From Chloroflexota bacterium (GTDB lineage Bacteria > Chloroflexota > Limnocylindria > Limnocylindrales > CSP1-4): a DNA stretch of 48,283 bases. Shown in pieces: positions 6,638-14,290 of this stretch (within the stretch, counting starts at the first letter, position 1; every line of letters starts with the position of its first letter). Location: the NCBI GenBank assembly GCA_025935925.1, contig JAICUI010000017.1, positions 1 through 48,283 on the forward strand, read 5' to 3'. Made by a program: the position numbers and the translations under genes. The notes under the pieces are model-generated. The model was not told where the DNA came from and searched no databases. It saw only the letters and a program-made list of their open reading frames with translations.

Positions 6638-8488
6638 CTAGCCGACCGCGTCCACGGTCCGGTCGGGCGCGTTCTGCCCGAGCGTCACGATGATGTCGAC
6701 CGTCACCGACGGGTCCGTGGCGGTCGTGACGGTCGTCCCATAGAGCTGCTCGAGGTACTTGATCGTCTCGGGCATCTCCTTCTCGGCGCCGTTGTAGACG
6801 ACGATCCGGGTCGCGGGCGCCGTCGGCACCTTCTTGTTCGGCGCGGACGCCTCGAGCCCGTAGTACGTGAGGTAGTCGGCCGCGCGCGTGGCGAGGCCGT
6901 TCTTGCCCGACGCGTTGTACAGCCACACGTTCGCCGCCTCGGACCCCAGGCGGTCCCGGATGTCGAGCAGGTCGGGGCTGACGTTGAAGGCGTTGCGGAC
7001 CGCGTTCCGGATCCGGGCGATGTTGGGCGTGATGATGTAGCCGCGAGGCGGGCAGTCCAGGCACTCGGTCGCGTAGAAGTTCGGCGCGAACACGTAGGAC
7101 CGGATGTCGCGCGTGTCCACGCTCTCGGCGAGCGCCAGCAGCTTCGGCAGCTGCGAGGTCGGGACGTCGGTGCTGATCGAGCGCTTGAGCGCGTCGACGA
7201 GCGACGGCAGGTTGGCGATGATCGACTGGGCGTTCATCTGCTCGCGCAGCGAGAGCAGCACGCGCTGCTGGCGCCGTCCGCGGTCGAAGTCGCCGCCGGC
7301 CGCGCGATGGCGGGAGCGGGCGTAGATCAGCGCCTGCGCGCCGGTCATATGCTGCGGGCCAGCCGGGATGTAGACGCGCCGGAGCGCCGTGCCGCCGGCG
7401 GGGTACTGGCTCTCGTACACCGGCATCTGGACGTTGATCTGGACGCCGCCGAGCGTGTCGACGACCTTCCGGAAGCCCTGGAAATCGACCTTGATGTAGT
7501 ACCGGATGTCGAGCCCGTAGAGCTGCCCGAGGATCGCCTTCAGCGCGTTGAACCCGCGCGCCGTCGAAGTCTTGCCGGGCCACAGGTCGCCGCGGTTCCG
7601 GTTCTGCGTCAGCCAGCTGTTGATCTTGCCGCCGTAGATGCTGCCCCACGTCCCCTGGGCGTTGGCTGGCACCGGCACGTCGACCATGTCGCGCGGGACC
7701 TGGAACATCGCGACCTGCTTGCTGACGGGGTCGACGGACACGACGATCAGCGTGTCGGTGTTGAAGGTCGCGTCGCCGGGGCGCGTGTCGGCGCCGACCA
7801 GCAGGACGTTGAGCCGCTCCTTGCCGTCCCAGGGTGGGAGAGTGGGCGCGAGCGTGCCCGACGCACCCGGCTCGGGGGTCGGGACGGCGTCGGTCGGGGA
7901 CGGCGCGGCAGCATCCGACGGGTCGGGCGTGTCCCCGGCGTCCGCCGACCCCGACGCGCCGGGCGGCGGCGTGTCGGCGGGCTCGCTGCAGTCGGACGTG
8001 CCGTCCTCGTTGAACACGCAGTTGACGAGGTCGAGCGCGAGGACGTTGTAGCGCGCGATGGCGAGGTGCCCGGCGCCGATCACCAGGACCACCGCGATCA
8101 GCCCCGCCGCGGACACCGGGTTGAGCGGCAGGCGGCTGCGGCCCGCACGGCCGTCGCCGGAGGCGTCGTTCGCGTTGAGGAACCGCGCGACCTGCCACGC
8201 GTCGATCGCCGCCACGACGCGGTACACGAGGGCGAGGATGTTGCCGATGAAGATCGCCGTCAGGACGCCGGGGTCGATGATCGTCCCGAGGAGCTCCGCG
8301 CGGTCCGCGCGGAGCGCGATCCCGCCGAGCAGCGCGATCAGCAGCAGCGGCAGCGCCGCGAAGGCGAGCGCGCGCGTCCACGCGCCGGCGTAGGCGTGGC
8401 CGAGCCCGGGGAAGACGAGGGAGAGGAACGCCGCAGCGAACGCGGACCGGGAGCGCGGCGGGCGGGGGGCCCGCGGGGGTGTCGACAT
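6638..8488 (-). CDS. LytR-CpsA-Psr (LCP) family cell-wall glycopolymer ligase
   Basis: LCP enzymes transfer lipid-linked wall polymers (teichoic acid, arabinogalactan, capsule) to peptidoglycan outside the membrane. 616 aa: four hydrophobic segments in the first 170 residues (including LSLVFPGLGHAYAG, LAFAALPLLLIALLGG, VLTAIFIGNILALVYRVV, GLIAVVLVIGAGHLAI), a Pro/Ser/Asp-rich linker, then the catalytic LCP domain (about 225-400) with LNVLLVGADTRPGD, NTDTLIVVSVDP, FQVPRDMVDVPV and YARSRHRAAGGDFDRGRRQQ, whose Arg/Asp residues bind the pyrophosphate. The end (about 520-610) resembles LytR_C. Most LCP proteins have one membrane anchor, so the four-segment N terminus is unusual. ATG at 8488 has no ribosome binding site, but TACCAT lies 8 nt upstream (possible leaderless mRNA). 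Confidence 0.9.
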   Translation of the reverse strand: MSTPPRAPRPPRSRSAFAAAFLSLVFPGLGHAYAGAWTRALAFAALPLLLIALLGGIALRADRAELLGTIIDPGVLTAIFIGNILALVYRVVAAIDAWQVARFLNANDASGDGRAGRSRLPLNPVSAAGLIAVVLVIGAGHLAIARYNVLALDLVNCVFNEDGTSDCSEPADTPPPGASGSADAGDTPDPSDAAAPSPTDAVPTPEPGASGTLAPTLPPWDGKERLNVLLVGADTRPGDATFNTDTLIVVSVDPVSKQVAMFQVPRDMVDVPVPANAQGTWGSIYGGKINSWLTQNRNRGDLWPGKTSTARGFNALKAILGQLYGLDIRYYIKVDFQGFRKVVDTLGGVQINVQMPVYESQYPAGGTALRRVYIPAGPQHMTGAQALIYARSRHRAAGGDFDRGRRQQRVLLSLREQMNAQSIIANLPSLVDALKRSISTDVPTSQLPKLLALAESVDTRDIRSYVFAPNFYATECLDCPPRGYIITPNIARIRNAVRNAFNVSPDLLDIRDRLGSEAANVWLYNASGKNGLATRAADYLTYYGLEASAPNKKVPTAPATRIVVYNGAEKEMPETIKYLEQLYGTTVTTATDPSVTVDIIVTLGQNAPDRTVDAVG

Positions 8489-8496
8489 CGCGCGGA

Positions 8497-8502
8497 ATGG
8501 TA
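8497..8502 (-). promoter_or_regulatory. -10 element of the LCP gene, leaderless-type
   Basis: TACCAT on the minus strand, 8 nt before the ATG at 8488. At a usual -10 to +1 distance, transcription would begin at or next to the start codon. Confidence 0.45.
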
Positions 8503-8538
8503 GCCGGGGCCGCCGATCCCTGCTCCGGACGCAGCCGA

Positions 8539-8544
8539 TAGACT
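8539..8544 (+). promoter_or_regulatory. -10 promoter of ileS
   Basis: TAGACT, with an expected start near 8551 and a leader of about 50 nt. The leader contains the 12-bp palindrome CCGCCGCGGCGG and a GAGG ribosome binding site 5 nt before the ATG. It is divergent from the LCP promoter, about 37 nt away. Confidence 0.5.
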
Positions 8545-8600
8545 GGGTTACCGCCGCGGCGGGTCCCCACCAGCGCGCGCCGGCGATCCACCGAGGCCCG

Positions 8601-11600
8601 ATGTTCCGACCCGTCACCGCCAAGCCCGACTTCGTCGCGCAGGAGCACGACCTCCTCCGCGCGTGGGCCGAGCGCCGGACGTTCGCGCGCCTGCGCGCCC
8701 AGAACGCCGGCAACGAGCGGTGGTCCTTCCTCGACGGCCCGATCACCGCCAACAACCCGATGGGCGTGCACCACGCCTGGGGCCGGACGTACAAGGACCT
8801 GTTCCAGCGCTACCACGCCATGCTCGGACAGGACGAGCGCTTCCAGAACGGCTTCGACTGCCAGGGGCTGTGGGTCGAGGTCAACGTGGAGCGCGACCTC
8901 GGCTTCACGTCCAAGCGCGACATCGAGGCGTTCGGCATCGCGGAGTTCGTGAGCCTGTGCAAGCAGCGGGTGCTGACGTTCGCGGCCCGCCAGACGGAGC
9001 AGAGCATCCGGCTCGGCTACTGGATGGACTGGAACGACCCGGCAGAGCTGCTCCGGTTGCGCGACCTGCTCAAGGCGGACCCGGCGCAGCAGGTGACGAT
9101 CGAGGGCCCGAACGGCCCGGTCACGGACACCGTCGAGATGGTCGTCGGCCGGCTCGGGATGCCGGATGTCGGCGGCAGCTACTTCACGTTCAGCAACGAG
9201 AACAACGACCTCATCTGGGCGTTCCTCGCGGAATGCCACCGCCGTGGCTGGATCTACCGCGGCCACGACACCATGCCCTGGTGCCCGCGGTGCGGCACCG
9301 GGCTGTCGCAGATGGAGCTCAACGAGGGCTACCAGGACCGCGAGGATCCGGGGCTCACCGTCCGCTTCCCGCTGCTGGACCGGCCTGGCGAGAGCCTGCT
9401 GGTGTGGACGACGACGCCGTGGACGCTCGCCGCGAACGTCGCGGCCGCGGTCGGCGAGGATCTGCAGTACGTCAAGGTCCGCCAGGGCGACGACCTGTAC
9501 TGGCTCGCCAAGGGAACGCTTCGCCAGGCGCTTCGCGGCCCGTTCACCGTCGTCGAGGAGCGGCCGGGCGCCCAGCTTGCCGGGTGGCGCTACGCGGGAC
9601 CGTTCGACGGGCTGCCGGCCGTGGAGAGGGCCTTCGGCGAGGGCGCCTACGAGCACCGCGTCGTGCTCTGGGACGAGGTGGGCGAGGACGAGGGCACCGG
9701 CATCGTCCACATCGCGCCCGGCTGCGGCGCCGAGGACTTCCAGCTCGGCACGGCGCTCGGGCTGCCGGTGATCGGGCCAATCGACGAGGACGGCCGCTAC
9801 GTCGAGGGCTTCGGCTGGCTCTCCGGCCGCGAGGCGCCCGCGATCACCGAGGCGATCATCAGCGACCTCGAGCAGCGCGGGTTCTTCTACCACCTCGAGG
9901 CCTACGCCCACCGCTATCCGCACTGCTGGCGGTGCGGCACGCCGCTACTGTTCCGGCTCGTCGACGAGTGGTACATCAGCATGGGCGAGGTCTACGACAA
10001 GCCCCGCGACCAGGTGACGCCCGCCGAGGTCGACGCCAGCCTGCGCTACCAGATCATGGACGTGGTCGACGAAATCCGGTGGATCCCGGACTTCGGCTAC
10101 GAGCGGGAGCTCGACTGGCTCCTCAACATGCGCGACTGGATGATCTCCAAGAAGCGCTACTACGGCCTGGCGCTGCCGATCTACGACTGCCGGGCGTGCG
10201 GACGGTTCGACGTCATCGGCGGACGCCAGGAGCTGCGGGCTCGGGCGATCGAGGGATGGGACGCGTTCGAGGGGCACACGCCGCACCGCCCGTTCGTGGA
10301 CCAGGTCAGGATCGCGTGCTCGTCGTGCGGGGAGCCGGTGTCGCGCATCACGGACGTCGGCAACCCGTGGCTGGATGCCGGCATCGTGCCGTTCTCCACC
10401 CTCCACTACCGGGAGGATCCCGAGTACTGGTCGAAGTGGTTCCCGGCCGACTTCGTGACCGAGAGCTTCCCGGGCCAGTTCCGCAACTGGTTCTACGCGA
10501 TGCTCGCGATGTCGACCGTGCTCCGCCGCGAGGCGCCGTACAAGGCGCTGTTCGGCTACGCGACGCTGTTCGGCGAGGACGGCCGCCCCATGCACAAGAG
10601 CTGGGGCAACGCGATCGAGTTCGACGAGGCCGCCGAGCGCATGGGCGTGGACGTCATGCGCTGGATGTACGCGTCGGCGCGACCGGACGACAACATCCTG
10701 TTCGGCTGGCACGCCGCCGACGAGGCCCGGCGCGAGCTCCTGGTGCTCTGGAACGTGTACGCGTTCTTCGTGACGTACGCCCGGCTCGGGGGCTGGGTGC
10801 CGGAGGGGCAAATCGACCGGGCCACCGTCGACGCCGGCGCGGCCGCCGCGCTCGACCGCTGGATCCTGTCGCGCGCGGCCGCGACCGCGGAGGGAGCGGG
10901 CGAGCGGCTCGCGGACTTCGACGCGCTCGGTGCGACCCGCCTCGTGAGCACGTTCATCGACGACCTGTCGACGTGGTACCTCCGCCTGTCCCGCCGGCGG
11001 ATGCGGTCCGGCGCCGATCCCGCGGACCGGCGGGCGGCGTTCGGAACGCTCCACGCCGCGCTCATCGCGCTCAGCCGGACGATCGCGCCCATCCTGCCGT
11101 TCCTGTCGGAGACGCTCTACCAGAACCTCGTCGTGTCGGTCATCCCGACCCTGCCGGACAGCGTCCACCTCACGAGCTGGCCGACGGACGACACGGCGTC
11201 GTGGCGTGAGCCGGCGCTCGAGGCGTCGATGGCGGTCGCGCGGTCCGCGGTCGACCTCGCGCGGACGCTCCGTGGCCAGGCGGGGCTCAAGACGCGCCAG
11301 CCGCTCGCGCGGCTGTGGCTCGCGCTCCCGGACCGCGACCTCGCCGACGTCGACGCGCTGCTCGAGGTCATCCGCGCCGAGGCCAACGTCAAGGCCGTCG
11401 AGCGCATCGGCGACGAGTCGGAGCTCGTCGACCGCGGCGTGAAGGTCCTGCTGCCGAAGGTCGGCAAGCGGCTCGGCTCGCGGATCCCGGCCGTGATGGC
11501 CGCCGCGCGCGACGGCCGCTTCGAGCTCCACCCGGACGGCTCCGTCACGATCGAGGGCGAGACGCTCGCGGCCGACGAGGTCGAGGTCCAGGCGACGCCG

Positions 11601-11936
11601 CGGCCGGGGACCGCCGTGGCCCACCACGATGGCATCGTCGTCGTCATCGACACGTCGCTCACCCCGGAGCTGCGGGCGGAGGGCGATGCCCGCGAGCTGC
11701 AGCGCGCGATCCAGGACCTGCGCAAGGACGCGGGCCTCGAGCTCGACGACCGGATCACGCTATGGGTCCACGGCGGCGCCGACGGCTCGCTCGATGCGTA
11801 CCTGTCGTCCGTCGCCGCCGAGACGCTCGCCGATGACGTGCGGCGCGACGCGGCGCCGGAGGACGCGATCGCGGCCACCGTGCGGCTCGACGCGGGCGAC
11901 GTCCGCATTGCCCTGCGACCGACGGGGGGCGCCTGA
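8601..11936 (+). CDS. ileS: Isoleucyl-tRNA synthetase with altered HIGH (GVHH) and KMSKS (PMHKS) motifs
   Basis: Class I synthetase (1111 aa) charging tRNA-Ile. The first signature, normally HIGH in DGPPYANG..HIGH, reads here DGPITANNPMGVHH: G55-V56-H57-H58, with positions 1 and 3 swapped. KMSKS reads P663-M664-H665-K666-S667 before WGN; the second, catalytic Lys is kept. A CP1 editing domain is present (WTTTPWTLAAN near 270, GAEDFQLG with its Asp near 379). Zinc-type pairs CPRCGTG and CWRCGTP occur, and the C-terminal RELQRAIQDLRKDAGLELDDRI region is of the eukaryote-like (IleRS2) kind. IleRS2 enzymes are typically mupirocin-tolerant; a swapped GXHH motif has been linked to hyper-resistance in some IleRS2. 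ATG with GAGG 5 nt upstream; lspA follows 1 nt after the stop. Confidence 0.95.
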   Translation: MFRPVTAKPDFVAQEHDLLRAWAERRTFARLRAQNAGNERWSFLDGPITANNPMGVHHAWGRTYKDLFQRYHAMLGQDERFQNGFDCQGLWVEVNVERDLGFTSKRDIEAFGIAEFVSLCKQRVLTFAARQTEQSIRLGYWMDWNDPAELLRLRDLLKADPAQQVTIEGPNGPVTDTVEMVVGRLGMPDVGGSYFTFSNENNDLIWAFLAECHRRGWIYRGHDTMPWCPRCGTGLSQMELNEGYQDREDPGLTVRFPLLDRPGESLLVWTTTPWTLAANVAAAVGEDLQYVKVRQGDDLYWLAKGTLRQALRGPFTVVEERPGAQLAGWRYAGPFDGLPAVERAFGEGAYEHRVVLWDEVGEDEGTGIVHIAPGCGAEDFQLGTALGLPVIGPIDEDGRYVEGFGWLSGREAPAITEAIISDLEQRGFFYHLEAYAHRYPHCWRCGTPLLFRLVDEWYISMGEVYDKPRDQVTPAEVDASLRYQIMDVVDEIRWIPDFGYERELDWLLNMRDWMISKKRYYGLALPIYDCRACGRFDVIGGRQELRARAIEGWDAFEGHTPHRPFVDQVRIACSSCGEPVSRITDVGNPWLDAGIVPFSTLHYREDPEYWSKWFPADFVTESFPGQFRNWFYAMLAMSTVLRREAPYKALFGYATLFGEDGRPMHKSWGNAIEFDEAAERMGVDVMRWMYASARPDDNILFGWHAADEARRELLVLWNVYAFFVTYARLGGWVPEGQIDRATVDAGAAAALDRWILSRAAATAEGAGERLADFDALGATRLVSTFIDDLSTWYLRLSRRRMRSGADPADRRAAFGTLHAALIALSRTIAPILPFLSETLYQNLVVSVIPTLPDSVHLTSWPTDDTASWREPALEASMAVARSAVDLARTLRGQAGLKTRQPLARLWLALPDRDLADVDALLEVIRAEANVKAVERIGDESELVDRGVKVLLPKVGKRLGSRIPAVMAAARDGRFELHPDGSVTIEGETLAADEVEVQATPRPGTAVAHHDGIVVVIDTSLTPELRAEGDARELQRAIQDLRKDAGLELDDRITLWVHGGADGSLDAYLSSVAAETLADDVRRDAAPEDAIAATVRLDAGDVRIALRPTGGA

Positions 11937-11937
11937 G

Positions 11938-12555
11938 GTGGCGCTGGACGACGCGGTCGCCGAACGGCTCGGCGCGTCCGGCGATGGCGCTGACGACGCG
12001 CTCCTCGATGACGACCCGGGCGGCGAGCATCCCGTGGTGGACGGCCGCCCGAAGCCCGGGACCTGGCGCGGGCCGTCGGCGGGGCGGTGGCTGCTGTTCG
12101 CCGGTATCGCGATCGCCGTCGTGATCGTCGACCAGCTCGCCAAGGGATGGATCATCGGGAACCTCGACCCGGGCGAGGGGATGACCGTGCTCGGCGACTG
12201 GCTGCGGTTCGTCCACGGGCAGAACTCGGGGATCCTGTTCGGCCTGCTGCCCCAGTCGGCGCCGATCTTCGCCATCGTGTCGATCGGCGTCACGGGCCTG
12301 ATCGTCTACTACCACCGGCGTGCGGGCCACGGGATCCTCGTGACCGTGGCACTCGGCCTGCTGCTGGGTGGCGCGATCGGGAACCTGCTCGACCGGCTCA
12401 ACCACGGCTACGTCGTCGACTTCGTCGACATGGGCATCGGGACGTGGCGGTTCTACACGTACAACCTCGCGGACGCGTGCATCACGACCGCGATCCTCCT
12501 GCTCCTGCTCCTGGCGGTGGTCCCGGCCCTCGCCGAGTGGGGCGCGGATGCGTGA
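11938..12555 (+). CDS. lspA: Lipoprotein signal peptidase (signal peptidase II)
   Basis: Membrane aspartyl protease that removes signal peptides from lipoproteins after lipidation. 205 aa: an acidic, Gly/Pro-rich N-terminal extension of about 50 residues not found in short LspA proteins, then four membrane segments. The catalytic aspartates are in GNLLDRLNHGYVVDF and FYTYNLADACIT, matching the family's NxxDR and (F/Y)NxAD motifs; VIVDQLAKGWI and HGQNSGILFGLL are the other conserved blocks. GTG chosen because it directly follows the ileS stop (TGAG-GTG) with GGGGGG just upstream. A later start nearer the first membrane helix is possible. Overlaps rluD by 8 nt. Confidence 0.92.
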   Translation: MALDDAVAERLGASGDGADDALLDDDPGGEHPVVDGRPKPGTWRGPSAGRWLLFAGIAIAVVIVDQLAKGWIIGNLDPGEGMTVLGDWLRFVHGQNSGILFGLLPQSAPIFAIVSIGVTGLIVYYHRRAGHGILVTVALGLLLGGAIGNLLDRLNHGYVVDFVDMGIGTWRFYTYNLADACITTAILLLLLLAVVPALAEWGADA

Positions 12556-13654
12556 CGGGCCGGTCCCGGGCGCGTCCGGCACCGCGTTGCCCGCGACGGG
12601 TGACGAGGACGCCCCCGACGCCGAGCCCGGGGAGCTCGACGAGGAGGAGCTCGACGGCCCGCTCCCGTTCGAGCCGGGCCCGCCGTCCGTCGAGCCCGGC
12701 CCTCGCCGGCTCCGCGTCCCGGAGGGCGAGATCGTCCGGCGCGTGGACCGGTTCGTCGCCGACCGCACGGGGCTCTCGCGCTCGTACGTCCAGAAGCTGA
12801 TCGCCGAGGGCCGGCTGGTCGACGACGACGGCCGCCGGCTGCGCGCCAACAGCGAGGTGCGCGGCGGCGGCGTGACGCTCGAGGTCCCGCCGCCGGAGAT
12901 CCCGTACCACCTGGAGCCCGACCCCAGCATCGACGTCCCCGTCGCGTACCAGGACGACGACCTGTTGATCGTCGACAAGCCGGCGGGCCTCGTCGTACAC
13001 CCGGCGCCCGGCCACTGGCGCGGCACGCTCGTCAACGCGCTGCTGGCCCGCGGCGACCACTACGGCGGCATCGCGGGCGTCGCGCGGCCGGGCATCGTCC
13101 ACCGCCTCGACCGCGACACGTCGGGCCTGCTGATCGTCGCGCGCAACGACGCGGCGCAGGCCGCGGTGATGGCGCAGCTCAAGGCCCGGCGTGTCCGGAA
13201 GACGTACCTCGCGCTCGTCCAGGGTTCGGTCGCTGCATCGGTCGGCCGCATCGAGGCGCCGATCGGCCGCGATCCGAAGGACCGCAAGCGCATGGCCGTC
13301 GTGCCCGACGGCCGGCAGGCGACCACCGGCTACCGGGTCCGCGAGCGGTTTCCCGCGTGGACCCTGCTCGAGCTCGACCTGATCACCGGCCGGACCCACC
13401 AGATCCGCGTCCATCTCGCGGCGCTCGGGCACCCCGTCGCCGGCGATCCCGTGTACGGGACCGGCACCGCTCGCAAGGGCCCCGACGGCCTCGGGCGCCT
13501 GTTCCTGCACGCGTGGCGGCTCGAGCTCGTCTCGCCCTCGTCGGCGAGGCTGATCCGGGTCGAGGCGCCGCTCCCCGCCGAGCTCGAGACGGTGCTCGAG
13601 GGGCTGCGCGAGGTCGAGGCGTCCGCCGGCGGGCGACAGGGAGGCGCGGCGTGA
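12548..13654 (+). CDS. rluD: RluA/RluD family 23S rRNA pseudouridine synthase
   Basis: Isomerises uridine to pseudouridine in large-subunit rRNA. 368 aa: a disordered Asp/Glu/Pro-rich N-terminal stretch (residues 1-50), an S4 RNA-binding domain (about 55-110; GEIVRRVDRFVADRTGLSRS, then VQKLIAEGRL), then the catalytic domain with LLIVDKPAGLVVHPAPGH and the active-site motif HRLDRDTSGLLIVA, and finally LDLITGRTHQIRVHL with LGHPVAGDPVYG. S4 plus this core is the RluD/RluC/YlyB type; the exact target uridine cannot be fixed. ATG lies inside lspA (8-nt overlap), so translation is probably coupled. lspA-rluD adjacency is common in Gram-positive bacteria. Confidence 0.92.
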   Translation: MRDGPVPGASGTALPATGDEDAPDAEPGELDEEELDGPLPFEPGPPSVEPGPRRLRVPEGEIVRRVDRFVADRTGLSRSYVQKLIAEGRLVDDDGRRLRANSEVRGGGVTLEVPPPEIPYHLEPDPSIDVPVAYQDDDLLIVDKPAGLVVHPAPGHWRGTLVNALLARGDHYGGIAGVARPGIVHRLDRDTSGLLIVARNDAAQAAVMAQLKARRVRKTYLALVQGSVAASVGRIEAPIGRDPKDRKRMAVVPDGRQATTGYRVRERFPAWTLLELDLITGRTHQIRVHLAALGHPVAGDPVYGTGTARKGPDGLGRLFLHAWRLELVSPSSARLIRVEAPLPAELETVLEGLREVEASAGGRQGGAA

Positions 13655-14283
13655 CACAGCAGCCGGCGGTCGGGGAGGGGGCGCCGGGTGCGCAGCTCGT
13701 GATCATCAGCGGCCCGTCGGGCGTTGGGAAGGACACGATCATCGACGCGCTCCGGCGGCGCGGCCGGCACCCCGACTACCACTACGTCGTCACGTGCACG
13801 ACGCGCGGCCCGCGGCCCGGCGAGGTCCCGGGCGTGTCCTACCAGTTCCTCACACCGGCCTCGTTCCGCGAGCTCCAGGACGCCGGACAGCTGCTCGAGG
13901 CCGCCGAGGTCCACGGGAACTGGTACGGGACGCCGCGGCTCGAGGTCATCGAGGCCCTGGCCGCCGGCCACGACGTCATCCTCAAGATCGACGTCCAGGG
14001 CGCGCGGGTCGTGAAGGAGCGCGTGCCCGAGGCGCTGCTGGTGTTCATCGTCCCGCCGTCGCTCGAGGCGCTGTTCCAGCGGCTCCGCTCCCGCGCGACC
14101 GAGACCGCCGACGAGCTCGAGCTCCGCCAGCGCAACGCCGCCATCGAGCTCGCCCGGCAGGGTGACTACGACCGCGTCGTGGTCAACGAGACTGGGGAGA
14201 TCGATCGCACGGCGGCGGAGATCGAGGCCATCGTCGAGCAGGAGAAGCGGCGCAGCGCCGACCGCCGGATCCGCATCGGCTGA
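13651..14283 (+). CDS. gmk: Guanylate kinase
   Basis: Phosphorylates GMP to GDP using ATP. 210 aa: P-loop IISGPSGVGKDTII, GMP-binding region TCTTRGPRPGEVPGVSYQFL, WYGTPRLEV, and ILKIDVQGARVVKE, followed by the lid region LRSRATETADELELRQRNA. The length is normal. GTG at 13651 overlaps the rluD stop (GTGA), with GGAGG about 6 nt upstream. Followed after 7 nt by priA. Confidence 0.96.
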   Translation: MTQQPAVGEGAPGAQLVIISGPSGVGKDTIIDALRRRGRHPDYHYVVTCTTRGPRPGEVPGVSYQFLTPASFRELQDAGQLLEAAEVHGNWYGTPRLEVIEALAAGHDVILKIDVQGARVVKERVPEALLVFIVPPSLEALFQRLRSRATETADELELRQRNAAIELARQGDYDRVVVNETGEIDRTAAEIEAIVEQEKRRSADRRIRIG

Positions 14284-14290
14284 GGCGGCG

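Noticed and set aside
8539..8600. T-box-like string GGGTTACCGC before ileS
   Set aside because: It resembles the T-box core AGGGTGGnACCGCG only partly, and the leader from the likely start site is about 50 nt, too short for a specifier stem plus antiterminator. The space after the LCP gene is only 112 nt in total.
5556..9923. Very long open frame on the minus strand (over 1400 codons), opposite ilvE and ileS
   Set aside because: It lies opposite conserved genes, has Arg/Ala/Asp-rich random composition, and the only real minus-strand gene here (LCP) explains part of it. Long false frames are expected at this G+C. The same holds for long minus-strand frames at 14183-17425 and 33197-36973.
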